Positions 10,692 through 20,415 of a DNA stretch of 64,000 nt are shown one piece after another. Made by a program: the position numbers and the translations under genes. Source of the stretch: Spiroplasma eriocheiris (GTDB lineage: Bacteria > Bacillota_I > Bacilli_A > Mycoplasmatales > Mycoplasmataceae); NCBI RefSeq assembly GCF_001029265.1, contig NZ_CP011856.1:124001-188000 (forward strand). Reading direction: 5' to 3'. A model generated the notes under the pieces. That model did not search any database, was not told the origin of the DNA, and saw nothing but the letters and a program-made list of their open reading frames with translations. Numbering within the stretch: position 1 is the stretch's first letter; every line of letters begins with the position of its first letter.

Positions 10692-12125
10692 ATGTTTATC
10701 ACACGAAAGATTAGTCATTTTTTTCAATTTGATACTTTTCAAACAACATTTCGCAAAGAAATTATTGGTGGAGTTTCAACATTTTTAGCAATGTTATATA
10801 TTTTATCTGTCCAACCGCAAATGTTGTCTTCTGCCCCGGATGTTAATCATCTTAATGATGCTAGTTATAACATGTCATTCGGGGGAATTTTTATTTCAAC
10901 CGCAATTGCTGCTTTTGTGGCAACCTTTATTATGGGATTATCAGCAAATACCCCAGTGGGATTAGCGCCCGGAATGGGATTAAATGCTATTTTTACTTTT
11001 AATGTCGCTAAAAATGGTATTGGTTATCAAGGAGCTTTGATTGCTGTTATGATTTCATCATTGATTTTTTGTGTTATCTCTTCAACTAAACTACGAACTT
11101 TAATTATTGGGGCAATTCCACATTCAATTAAGTTGGCGATTGGTTCTGGAATTGGCTTTTTTATTGCTTACCTAGGTTTGCATAATATTGGTTTAGTTGG
11201 TGATAATGCTGTTAGTAAGGGTGGTGTTATTTATAACGGGGGCATCCCAGTTGCTGAATTAGGAAATCTAAAAACAAATTGACCCGTTATTTTAATGGGA
11301 TTAGGTGTTTTAATTTTAATCTTTATTTTACATTTTAAAAAAATTCCGGGAGCGATTGCGATTGCCATTATTGTTGGGTTAGGTGTTTCCCTAATAGTGG
11401 GAAATGTTGTTAATAATGATTTTATTAAAGCAAACTTTTCGCACTGAACATGGTGAAGTTACCATGATTTTGATGGCTTTAGTAATAATATTAAATCGAC
11501 TTTTACTGCTTTTGGTAATAGTAAAATTTGAACTTCCCCTGTATTATATGTTTCAATTTTTGTCTTTCTATTTGTTGAGTTTTTTGATTCAACCGGAACA
11601 TTATATTCTGTCACAAAGCAAATTTCTGATCAAAGTGGTATCAAGTATGAATTACGACCCCGCTCATTAATTGCTGATTCTGTAGGGGCGATTGTGGGAG
11701 GAGTCTTAGGAACTTCTCCTGTTACAACTTATGTGGAATCCACAACCGGAGTTTCCCAAGGAGCGCGGACAGGATTTTCATCATTAGTAATTGGAACATT
11801 ATTTTTAATTTCAATTGTATTGTTTCCAATTTTCCGGCTAATTACACCGGCCATTGCGGGAGCAGCCACAATTTTTGTGGGAACTCTGATGATTGTTCAA
11901 ATTAAAGATATTGAATGATTACAACCAGAGTTAGGAATTGGGGCATTCTTTACAATTATTATGATGATTGTAACGTTCTCAATTACTAACGGAATTGCCG
12001 TTGGGTTTATTAGTTATACAATTGTTGGTTTAATTAACAAAAAATACCGGGATATTCATATTGTTACCTATATTCTTGACATTCTCTTTATTGGCTATTT
12101 TATTGCTTATGCATTTGTCCAGTAA
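10692..12125 (+). CDS. NCS2/AzgA-PbuG family purine (guanine/hypoxanthine) permease
   Basis: The 477-residue membrane protein has the family landmarks GVSTFLAMLYILSVQP, NTPVGLAPGMGLNAIF, EFFDSTGTL and GTSPVTTYVESTTGVSQGARTG. The frame crosses several TGA (Trp) codons, for example at 11280 and 11445-11455. It should take up guanine/hypoxanthine by proton symport, needed because Mollicutes do not make purines de novo. A GAAGGAG ribosome site lies 12 nt upstream. Regulation by the purine riboswitch in front of it is the natural reading. Specificity rests on family and riboswitch type. Confidence 0.93.
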
Positions 12126-12133
12126 CATTTTAC

Positions 12134-12164
12134 AAGAAACCACTTTATGAGGTTTCTTTTTTTA
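12134..12164 (+). terminator. Terminator after purine permease
   Basis: AAGAAACC / GGTTTCTT hairpin (loop 9 nt) followed by seven T. Confidence 0.88.
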
Positions 12165-12257
12165 AAAGTATTTCATTTTTTAGAAAAAAATTTTAGAATA
12201 TTTCTTTTTTTATGTTAAAATATTAGCAAAGATTAGAAACTAGTGGGATAAATAATT

Positions 12258-12974
12258 ATGAGCGGAAGATGTGTAAAGATTTATTGCAAAATTTTAATAG
12301 TATTTTTCATCTTATTTATGATTTATCATTTTAATTTTTTAAATCTGAACAATACTATTTTAGGAATTGATTTTATTTTAATTAGCTTATTGGTGAATAT
12401 TTTTTATCTTCTTTTAATTGTTTTTGTTTTTATTTATATTTTCCAATCATTGATCAGTAATATTAAAGTACGTTATAAATGATTTGTAAAAAATCCTAGT
12501 TTTAATAAAAACCAGTATTGAGGAATTTTATTTTTATGATGTTGTAATCTTGTGATTTATCCATGTGTGCTAGTTTTAAATGCAAATGCTCACAGTATGG
12601 CTTTAATAAATCAGTTTTATTTGTTAGATTTTCACTGAATATTTTTTGGAAAATTATATTTTTCTTATATTATTTTCTGTGCAGCCCTAATTTTTTATAT
12701 AACTTTAATATGAATTTTCTATTCTTATTTAAAAAATTTACATCGTTTTGTTAAAGCAAGTAACAAAGTAGCTATCCACCATTTGCACAAAAAAATATGC
12801 AAAATAATTGCTTTGATTATCCGCATTAAACTTATTATTTTACATATTTTAGCAATCCTAGTGGCGCGCATTTCAAAATTTCGCCAATTAGCATTAATTT
12901 ATCAAATTCGAAAAACAAAACTATTGAACCAATTTAAAAAAGAACATTTCCCGCCCTTAGTCCTTCAGAATTAG
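12258..12974 (+). CDS. Membrane protein of unknown function, 238 aa
   Basis: Reading TGA as Trp gives one open frame from ATG 12258 to TAG 12972-12974. It shows four strongly hydrophobic segments (about residues 10-28, 35-68, 85-105 and 120-150), then a very basic, Lys/Arg/Ile-rich C-terminal part of about 80 residues. I recognise no family. The ribosome site is weak (AGTGGGA). It lies alone between the purine permease and cas9, on the same strand, and low complexity suggests fast evolution. Existence as a gene is supported by frame continuity over eight or so TGA/TGG Trp codons. Function not assignable. Confidence 0.65.
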
Positions 12975-13406
12975 AGCCTATGAAAAAACTTAACCTTTCA
13001 ATTAAGAAAACAATTTATAATACCCAAATTAATAATTTTATAATAATATTTTAATAAACAATATCTATTTTTTCCTTAATTACTTAATATCCTTAATTTA
13101 TTCTTAATTAACTATGTTGTTACCGATATGATTTATCTATGATAGTATAATGGCCCATCTAAAAATCTGTTTAATTAAACAGATTTTTATTTTGCTAAAT
13201 ATTAAGTAATATTATTCTATTTTTTATGAAAAATTTTTATTATTTATCTGAAAATGATATATAATGAATTTGATTATTGCTGTGTTTATCTAATACTTTA
13301 TAACATTAAAGGCCGTTTAATAAAATATTGTATTTTATTTTTAATTATTAAAAGTTTTGAACGCAATGATTTATTTTATTTGTAATAAATGAGAGGAAAA
13401 ACAAAA
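12975..13406. other. 432-nt gene-free stretch upstream of cas9
   Basis: No gene is visible. The stretch holds a TATAAT (13146-13151) closely followed by a strong palindromic terminator (13161-13192), then a second TATAAT (13260-13265) that could be the -10 of the cas9 operon, and a GAGAGGA ribosome site just before cas9. The rest is simple AT-rich sequence. I looked for CRISPR repeats resembling the one at 19354 and saw none. Confidence 0.6.
13161..13192. terminator. Bidirectional terminator upstream of cas9
   Basis: AAAAATCTGTTTAA / TTAAACAGATTTTT is a perfect 28-nt palindrome flanked by A and T runs. It could stop transcription on either strand and isolates the cas locus. Confidence 0.8.
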
Positions 13407-16400
13407 ATGGAACATAAAAAATTAATTTTAGGTTTAGATTTAGGAATTTCATCATGTGGTTGAGCAATTACAGCTCAAACACAAGAAGGCAAATGAATTT
13501 TAGAGGACTTTGGAGTAAGGCTATTTCAGGTTCCTGAAAATTCAAAAGATGGTACTACAAATGCTGAAGCGAGAAGATTGAAACGTAGTGCTAGAAGATT
13601 AATTAGACGAAGAAAAAATCGTAAGGAAGATTTAATAAAATTATTTGAACGCATTAATTTTCTTAATAAAGAAGATTTAAAAAACTATATTAATAGCCAT
13701 AGTGCAACTAACTTAGTTGATGATTTTAATCGTAATGAGTTATATAATCCTTACTATTTGCGATACATTGGTTTGAATAATCAACTAACAAAAGAAGAAT
13801 TAGTTTGATCTTTGATTCATATTGCAAATAGAAGAGGGTATAGTAATAAATTTTCTTTTGGTGATAAATTACCCAAAGGATTAGAGGAAGCAATTAAAAG
13901 TGCTACTCTTAATGAAAAATATCGTACATTATCAGAAGAAATTATTAAAAATGAAAAATATCGTGATCCTAATAATTCAAAAGCAATTCTTGTTAGAAAT
14001 AAGGGTGGCAAGGAAGGAAAAGAAAATTTTCAATATCTTTTTTCACGAACTGATTATATAAATGAAGTTCAAAAGTTATTAGAAAATCAATCTAAATATT
14101 ATCCTATTTTAACAGAAGCCAATATTAAAAATATTATTGATATAATTTTTCGCCAACGAGATTTTGAAGATGGTCCAGGACCTAAAAATGAAAAATTAAG
14201 AAAGTTGTATAAAGAAAAAAATAAACAGTTTTCTAAAAATTTTACGCAATTAGAAGGGCGATGTTCATTTTATCGTAATGAAAAAGTTGGTTTTAAATCA
14301 TCAATTTTATTTGATATTTTTCATGTGGTATCTGAAATTTCAAAGATTAGTAAATATATTGAAGGGGATCATGTCTTAGCTAAAAAAATTATTGATAATT
14401 TTTTATATAATGACCAAAATAAAAAAGGTAAAACGCTTTTAAAAGAAATTCTAAAACAACATATTGATGAAAATATTTTTGATAGTCCTGCTTATAAAAA
14501 TATAGAATTTAAAACTAATTATTTAAATCTTTTAAAAGAAGTTTTTGGTTATTATGTGTTAAAGGATGTTGATATTAATAATTTAAATAAGAACATCTAT
14601 TATGAATTAGGAGAAATTATTCACACTAATATAACACCAAAAAGAAAAGAAGAAAAAATTGTAGAATGGTTATCTAAAAATAATCTTGTTTTATCGGAAG
14701 AAAAACTTCATATTTTATTAAAACCTAATTCGAGTTTATCAACAACAGCAAAAACTTCTTTTAAATGAATGCAAGAAGCAGTAGATAAATTTTTATCAGG
14801 GGTTCCTTATGGAAAATTTCAAGCTGATTTTAATAAAAATAATGAATTTAAATTGACAGATGCATTCGAAAAGCGCTATAAAAAATATCTTACTGGAGAA
14901 AAAGAGTTTGAAATGTTTGCAGCTATTATTGATCCAGACCTATGAAGAAATCCAATTGTTTTTCGCGCTATTAATCAAACTCGAAAAGTGATTAAAGCCT
15001 TATTTGAAAAATATGGTTATATTAATCAAATTAATATAGAATTAACCAGAGAAATGGGAATGGCTTTTAAAGACCGAAAAAAATTATTGGATGAACAATT
15101 TAGAAATTATAAAGAAAGAGAAGATGCGAGAAAAGCGTTATTAGCTAATGGAGTTTTAGTAAATGATACAAATATTTTAAAATATCGTCTTTGAGAACAA
15201 CAACTTCATAAGTCAATGTATTCAGGAGAGAATATCAATTTATCAGATTTAGGTAATGATAAAATCTTACAAATTGATCATATTATTCCGTATTCAAAAT
15301 TACCAGATGATTCATTAAATAACAAAGTTTTAGTATTTGCTAAAGAAAACCAAGATAAAGGAAATCGAATAGCTAATGATTATGTAAAAACTTTGGGTTC
15401 TGAGATTTATAAAAATTATCGTAATAGAATAAATTACCTCTCATCTCAAAACAAGATTAGTTCTAAAAAAGCAGATTATTTATTATGTGAAACAGAAAAC
15501 GAAGAATATTTAAATGACTTTTTATCAAGAAATTTAAATGATACTCGATATATTACAAGATATGTAATGAACTGATTAAAGTCAGAGTTTGAAATTCAAA
15601 AAAGATTAGGATTAGCAATTCCAAATGTTTTAGCTATGAATGGTGCAGTAACATCAAGATTTCGAAGAATTTGGTTGCGTAATTCTCCATGAGGATTAGA
15701 TCAAAAAGTGAGAGAAATTACACCGTGACATCACGCCGTTGATGCAATTATTATTTCTAATTTTAATAATTTTTCAGAAGTTCAATTTGCAAATGATATA
15801 GTTACACTAATGAATTATCGCAAAAAGTTAAATGACAAAGAATGAGATGAACTATTACAAGAATTATTAAGAAAATGACAAAATAATTCAAAAATATTTA
15901 TTCCAAATGTTGAAAAGAGACTATTAGAAATTAAAAATAATAACCCTAAACAAATTCATTATTCATTAATAGATAATTTGCAAGATATTATAGATCAAAG
16001 AATGCCCTTAGTTTTAAAAACAGAAAAAATCAAAAAAGAAATTAAAGATAAAAATAATAAAGAATATATTTTTGATAATTTTCCAATTCCAAAATTTGTA
16101 AAAGTGAAGGACCCAGATGAATATATTATTGAAAATAAACATTTGGAAGGTAATATTCGATATCCTTTTGTATCATACAAAATTGAAAAGAAAATGAATG
16201 GAAAAATTACTGATGAAAACCCCATTAAAAATAAAAATACCAAAAAAATAAATGATGTATATATAGATAATAAATTTAATGATAAAAAGTACTTATTAGA
16301 CTCTAAAGGAAATATTTGAAATAATTCTTCGTATGTATTTTTATGTATATGAAAAGATGAAAAATGTCGTAAGGGATATAACTATCAATTTATTAAATAC

Positions 16401-16700
16401 TATGAATATTTAAATTCTACAAATAAATATGAAAATAAAATTAAATTAAGAAAGTGAAGTCTAGTTAGGTTTCTGCTTAACGGCAAATTTTGCTATGAAT
16501 ATTACCAAGCGAAAAAGACAGATGATAAAATTTATCGAAATATGCTAAATACTGTTTATAAAAGTACTAAAGATGATAAAGAAAGTAAAAACATTTTTGG
16601 CGTTCAAAATTATTATGGTTCAATTTCAAAATGATTCAATAATTTAGAACTAGTTCAAGTTGACATTTTAGGTAACACAAAAATTGTTAAAGTTTCTTAA
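13407..16700 (+). CDS. cas9: CRISPR effector nuclease Cas9, 1097 aa
   Basis: RNA-guided DNA nuclease. Domains in order: RuvC-I with LGLDLGISSCGWA (Asp11), an Arg-rich bridge helix (RRLKRSARRLIRRRKNR, about 57-75), a helical recognition lobe, RuvC-II INIELTREMG (Glu545), HNH with QIDHIIPYS (His625), RuvC-III WHHAVDAII (His776, Asp779) and a C-terminal PAM-reading region. All catalytic residues expected for both strands are present. The frame crosses many TGA (Trp) codons without any other interruption. At 1097 residues it belongs to the compact Cas9s. It is followed by tracrRNA, cas1, cas2 and a csn2-position gene. The protein looks functional. Confidence 0.97.
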
Positions 16701-16744
16701 AATACTTTTAAAAATTTAAAATTGTGGTATTATTTTATTGAGTT

Positions 16745-16862
16745 ATGAAAATAATTCATATTCTACAAAAAAATGACAGCGGCTAAGATAAACGCTTAGT
16801 CGTGTAGGAGGGTCATCCTTACAAAGACCATTTAAATCACCTTTCTAGGTGATTTTATTTAT
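16745..16862 (+). ncRNA. tracrRNA between cas9 and cas1
   Basis: Bases 16758-16782 are perfectly complementary to 25 nt of the lone CRISPR repeat at 19354-19389. After a one-base bulge, CTAA pairs as well. Downstream follow CTAAG/CTTAG (16783-16800), a GTAGGA/TCCTTAC stem-loop region and a terminator hairpin AAATCACCT/AGGTGATTT (16834-16855) with a T-rich tail. This order (anti-repeat, nexus-like hairpins, terminator) is that of a tracrRNA. The -10 candidate TATTAT lies near 16729. The 5' end is estimated. Confidence 0.9.
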
Positions 16863-16879
16863 ATATGGATTAAAAAATA

Positions 16880-17823
16880 ATGTCTTGAAGAACATTAATA
16901 ATTAATAAATCAAAAAAGATTAATGTTAAAAACAATAATATTTGTGTAACAGATGAAGAAGGAAAAGAAGTAATGTTTGCTTTTTCAGAAATTAATTCAA
17001 TTATTTTTGAAAATAATTATACTTTGGTTTCCTGTAATCTTTTAGCTAAAATATGTCAGTATAATATATTTGCAATATTTTGTGATGAAATTTATGAACC
17101 ACGAGGTTTATTACTTTCACTATCTAATCATTTTCAACCATATGTTGTATTTAATATGGAATCTAGTATGGATCAAAGTTTTAAAGATAAAATATGAAAA
17201 TTAATTATAAAAAAGAAGATTTGAAATTCTTCAATAGTAATTGAAAACTCAACTGATTTTTTTGAAATTAGTGAGAATTTAAAAAATGGTCAGAAGAAGT
17301 AGTAGATGGGGACAGTACTAATCGTGAGGGTTTAGCAGCTAAGATGTTTTTCCGCACTTTATATGGTAGTGCTTTTATTAGACTATCAGATGATTTAATA
17401 AATTCTGCGCTTAATTATGGTTATAAAATTATTGTTTCATGTATCTCAAGAACTTTGGTTAGATATGGATTAATATTGCATATTGGTGTCCACCATATTG
17501 GAAAAACTAATCCTTATAATTTATCTTATGATTTTATTGAACCCTTCCGACCATTAGTAGATTTTTGGGTTACAAGAAATTTATATAAATTAGATGGTAA
17601 ATTAACCTATAATCAAAGAATTTCATTAGTTAAATTATTGGATGAAAGAGTTGAAATTGATAATAAAATAATGAGTGTTAATAATGCAATTAATTATATG
17701 ATCAAAAGTTTTATTACTTGTTTAAAAGAATCAAATCCAGAGTTACTTAAATTGCCAACATTATTATTAAATGATTATGAAGAAGATGAAGAGGAATATG
17801 AAGTTGATGAAGAGGGAGAGTAG
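16880..17823 (+). pseudogene. cas1: cas1 adaptation integrase, single-base frameshift
   Basis: The first frame (MSWRTLIINKSKKINV to ISENLKN) is Cas1 N-terminal domain with the CDEIYEPRGLLL motif. It then runs into two TAG codons at 17296-17304. The next frame picks up at KKWSEEVVDGDSTNREGLAAK and holds all metal ligands: Glu of NREG, His of GVHHIG and Glu of IEPFRPLVD. The switch lies at the A6 tract 17281-17286. Seven A would restore one 314-residue protein. So either a real inactivating deletion, a sequencing error, or programmed slippage. An acidic Glu/Asp-rich tail ends the protein. Without correction, no complete Cas1 is made and spacer acquisition should be dead. Confidence 0.88.
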
Positions 17824-18142
17824 ATATCGACAAATGCGAATGTTTGTATTTTATGATTTGCCTAATACGACAAAAATGGATACTAAAAATTATACTAAAT
17901 TTCATAAATTTTTAATTAAAAATGTTTATTATATGATTCAGTATTCTATTTATTGTAAGTTATGCATAAATTATGATGAAGTTAATAAAAATAATAATAG
18001 GATTGATTTACATAAACCACCAAAAGGTAATGTAAGAATTTTAATAGTTACGGAAAAACAATATGAATCAATTAAAATTCTAGTTGGAAATAAAAGTAAT
18101 CAGGAAAAATATATGACAACAAGGACAGTAGTTGAATTATAA
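17807..18142 (+). CDS. cas2: CRISPR adaptation protein Cas2
   Basis: The 111-residue protein begins MKRESRYRQMRMFVFYDLP, the typical start of type II-A Cas2, with the Asp of the FYDLP strand as dimer-interface metal site, followed by KFHKFLIKNVYYMIQYSIY. It dimerises and bridges Cas1 dimers. The chosen ATG 17807 lies inside the end of cas1 (17-nt overlap). ATG 17834 is an alternative but would remove conserved residues. The frame is intact, in contrast to cas1. Confidence 0.9.
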   Translation: MKRESRYRQMRMFVFYDLPNTTKMDTKNYTKFHKFLIKNVYYMIQYSIYCKLCINYDEVNKNNNRIDLHKPPKGNVRILIVTEKQYESIKILVGNKSNQEKYMTTRTVVEL

Positions 18143-18144
18143 GT

Positions 18145-19320
18145 ATGGAATATAATACAATAACTTTTAAAAATAGTAATAAAGAGTTAGAAACAATCAA
18201 GTTATATCAAAACAAACTAGTAATTTTTGGTAATAATAATAGTGGAAAAACGAAATTGTTAAATACTTTAAGTAATGGTTTTTTGGGAAAAGATAGTTCA
18301 TTTCGTTTTAATGATAATTCAATTGGTTATGGAGATTATCAAATTATTTATTTAAAAGAAAAAACAGATTTAGTGGAAGAAATTAAGTTAACAAAGACTT
18401 CAATATTTCGTAATAAACTAATTAAATCAATGAATGAATTAATTCTTAGTAATAATAAATATGAAGAATTAACAACTTTATTAACTAATCTAAACAATGT
18501 TTTTAATGAAATGCTGTTGGAAACAGATATTTTATCTAATCAAGTATCTATAAAATCACAGTTATTTTTAAAATCAAATTTTTCGAATCTTTCTTTAGAA
18601 GGAATTATTGATAAATTATTGAAATTTGACATTTATGATTTTGAAAATACAGTTATTGACCCTACCAAGTATAGTTCATATCAGTTAAGAATTCTTCTTT
18701 TAAATATTTTAATAAAATATACTGATATGAATGATAAATTACGGCCATTAGTTTTTATAATTGATCAACCGGAAATGTATAGTTCAACAAAATCATTATG
18801 GGATTTTCTTAATAATTTAAAATTATTATTGAATGATAAAAGTATTATTATATTGGCTACAAATGCACCGATAGTTTATAATTTTATTGTTGATGATATT
18901 TCACAAGTTTATTTTTTAAGAAACAATAAACTAATTTCAGTTGATAATATTGACAAAATAATTATGCAAACAATTGCAATTTATGCCTTTTTAGATTCCG
19001 ACAGTAATGATTATGAAGTTTTCATTAAAGAATTGAGTTATGTAATTTTAGAAGAAGATATTATTTATGAAAAAAATAAATATTTAAAAAGCACAATTCT
19101 TTTATTATTACATGTTGTGGAATGAGAAAAATTAAATATGAAAATTTCAAGAAATAACACTATTTGAATAGATAATAATAATAATAATAATATTTATTTA
19201 GAACAAACCATTGATGACTTTATTTTTTCTTATTTATTTTTAAAAAGCTTAAGAATTAATATTATTGTTGATGATAGAACAAAATCTTTTTTTGATAAAT
19301 GTTATTGGTTATTTAATTAA
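18145..19320 (+). CDS. Csn2-position protein with ABC-type ATPase motifs, 391 aa
   Basis: It starts 3 nt after cas2, where type II-A loci carry csn2, the DNA-end-binding adaptation factor. It has Walker A GNNNSGKT (residues 29-36), a degenerate signature-like SSYQLR (177-182), Walker B VFIID (203-207) continuing QPE, and LATNAP where ABC ATPases have the switch His. Csn2 of Streptococcus is shorter (about 220 residues, longer forms about 350) and is reported not to use ATP. This protein keeps a seemingly intact P-loop but has Gln after the Walker B Asp. A run of seven Asn (AAT repeats, about 19171-19191) lies in the C-terminal part. TGA is Trp twice. Large Csn2 variant is the best call, a RecF/AAA_13-like ATPase recruited here the alternative. 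Confidence 0.65.
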
Positions 19321-19338
19321 TATTTAATACAAATTTGG

Positions 19339-19353
19339 TATAATAAATTTGAG
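19339..19353 (+). promoter_or_regulatory. CRISPR leader end with TATAAT and ATTTGAG
   Basis: TATAAT (19339-19344) is followed by ATTTGAG (19347-19353) directly touching the repeat. ATTTGAG at this exact place is the leader-anchoring sequence known from type II-A arrays of Streptococcus. So this is the leader side of an array, and transcription would start at about the first repeat base. Confidence 0.75.
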
Positions 19354-19389
19354 GTTTTAGTCCGCTGTCATTTTTTTGTAGAATATATA
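19354..19389 (+). CRISPR. Solitary type II CRISPR repeat (no spacer visible)
   Basis: GTTTTAGTCCGCTGTC begins a 36-nt unit with the GTTTTAG start typical of type II repeats. Its reverse complement matches the tracrRNA anti-repeat over 25 nt. I see no second copy in the following 170 nt or elsewhere in the window, so the array consists of leader plus one repeat. The last few bases are AT-rich and the 3' boundary is an estimate. Confidence 0.8.
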
Positions 19390-19560
19390 TAATTAAATTT
19401 ATACTAACTTTTTTATAAAAAACACTAGATTTTTTATTAAAATAATACTTTGATAATTAATTCTGCCAATTGCATTAACAACTATTTAAAAAGGCATTAT
19501 TTTATAGTATAATTATATAAATAATAAAGTAGGGTTAGTTTATTTAATTTAAGAGGGTTA

Positions 19561-20331
19561 ATGATGAAGTGAGAACCAGAACAAACTATTAGTATCTTAA
19601 AAGAGTATGTATATAGTAAAAATAAATTAGATGAATATCGTAATCGTGTGGCATTGTCAAATATTGAATTGCCTCCTTTTTATGTTAAAGATGATGAAGA
19701 ACAATCAGTTTCAGCAATTGCTGTTCGCATTGTTAATAGAAAGCAAATTATTAAATCATATGATAAAAAAACTGCGGACTGGTTATTGGCTACTTTAAAT
19801 GATACTATTATGGCTGCCCTGCAAAAATCAGATAAAATTTTTGGAATTCATAAACATGATGATTTATATTTAGCAGTTTATGAAGATGATGGTTCTTTGG
19901 ATTATTTGATTGATATTGTTAATTATATCAATACCACAGTGCGGATTATGAATTTTAATTTATATGAAGATTTTACCTCAGTAAAAGAAGTTAAAATTGG
20001 AGTCGGGATTGCAAATGATCCGAAGAAAAGCCGAATTGAAGAAGTTGATGAGGATGAGTATTTTACTGTCCCCATTGAAGAAGTAACTAGAGATTGTGTG
20101 GCAACTGCGGAGTATTATGCCGCCGAAACAGTAATGTTTAATAATTTACCAGTTTGTACTGATGCTTGAGTATATTATAATCTGAGTGAAGAAAGTCAAG
20201 AATTAATCCGCAAAAATATGCGTCAATATTTTAATTCGCGAATGGTTCATCAAAGGTTATTTACTAATTTAATTGATAATGATATTAAAAAACAAATTGA
20301 TCAAGGAAATTTAAAAATTGATGATGAATAG
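19561..20331 (+). CDS. Cytoplasmic protein resembling a class III nucleotidyl cyclase domain
   Basis: Reading TGA as Trp gives 256 residues from ATG 19561 (ATG 19564 also possible, behind AAGAGGG). The middle has a cyclase-like pattern: a strand SAIAVRIVNRKQII, a helix, the hairpin FGIHKHDDLYLAVYE and the strand VKIGVGIA. The first metal-binding Asp of true cyclases is absent, so catalysis is doubtful. A sensor or degenerate domain is possible. The N-terminus and the C-terminal helical part have no recognised domain. It has its own -10 (TATAAT, 19508-19513) and terminator, so it is monocistronic. Fold assignment is by pattern only. Confidence 0.45.
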
Positions 20332-20366
20332 ATTACTAAGTTCTAAGATTAGTAATTTTTTTATTT
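20332..20366 (+). terminator. Terminator
   Basis: ATTACTAA / TTAGTAAT hairpin, then seven T. Confidence 0.85.
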
Positions 20367-20415
20367 TAAGGTTTTATTAGAGTATAATTTAATATATATA
20401 GAAAGAGGGAACTTG

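Noticed and set aside
11404-11670. An 88-codon open frame inside the purine permease gene
   Set aside because: It lies in another frame of the permease, whose TGA-as-Trp frame contains the family motif EFFDSTGTL in exactly this stretch.
12258-12974. Three separate small ORFs
   Set aside because: Reading TGA as Trp joins the first and last into a single continuous membrane-protein frame; the middle one is out of frame and was dropped.
19167-19195. AAT repeat in the csn2-position gene as a phase-variation switch
   Set aside because: The unit is a trinucleotide, so gain or loss of copies only changes the number of Asn and cannot shift the frame.
19390-19560. Further CRISPR repeats or spacers after the lone repeat
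   Set aside because: I read this stretch for GTTTTAG, CCGCTGTC and TGTAGAAT on both strands and saw no second copy; it is simple AT-rich DNA ending in the promoter of the next gene.
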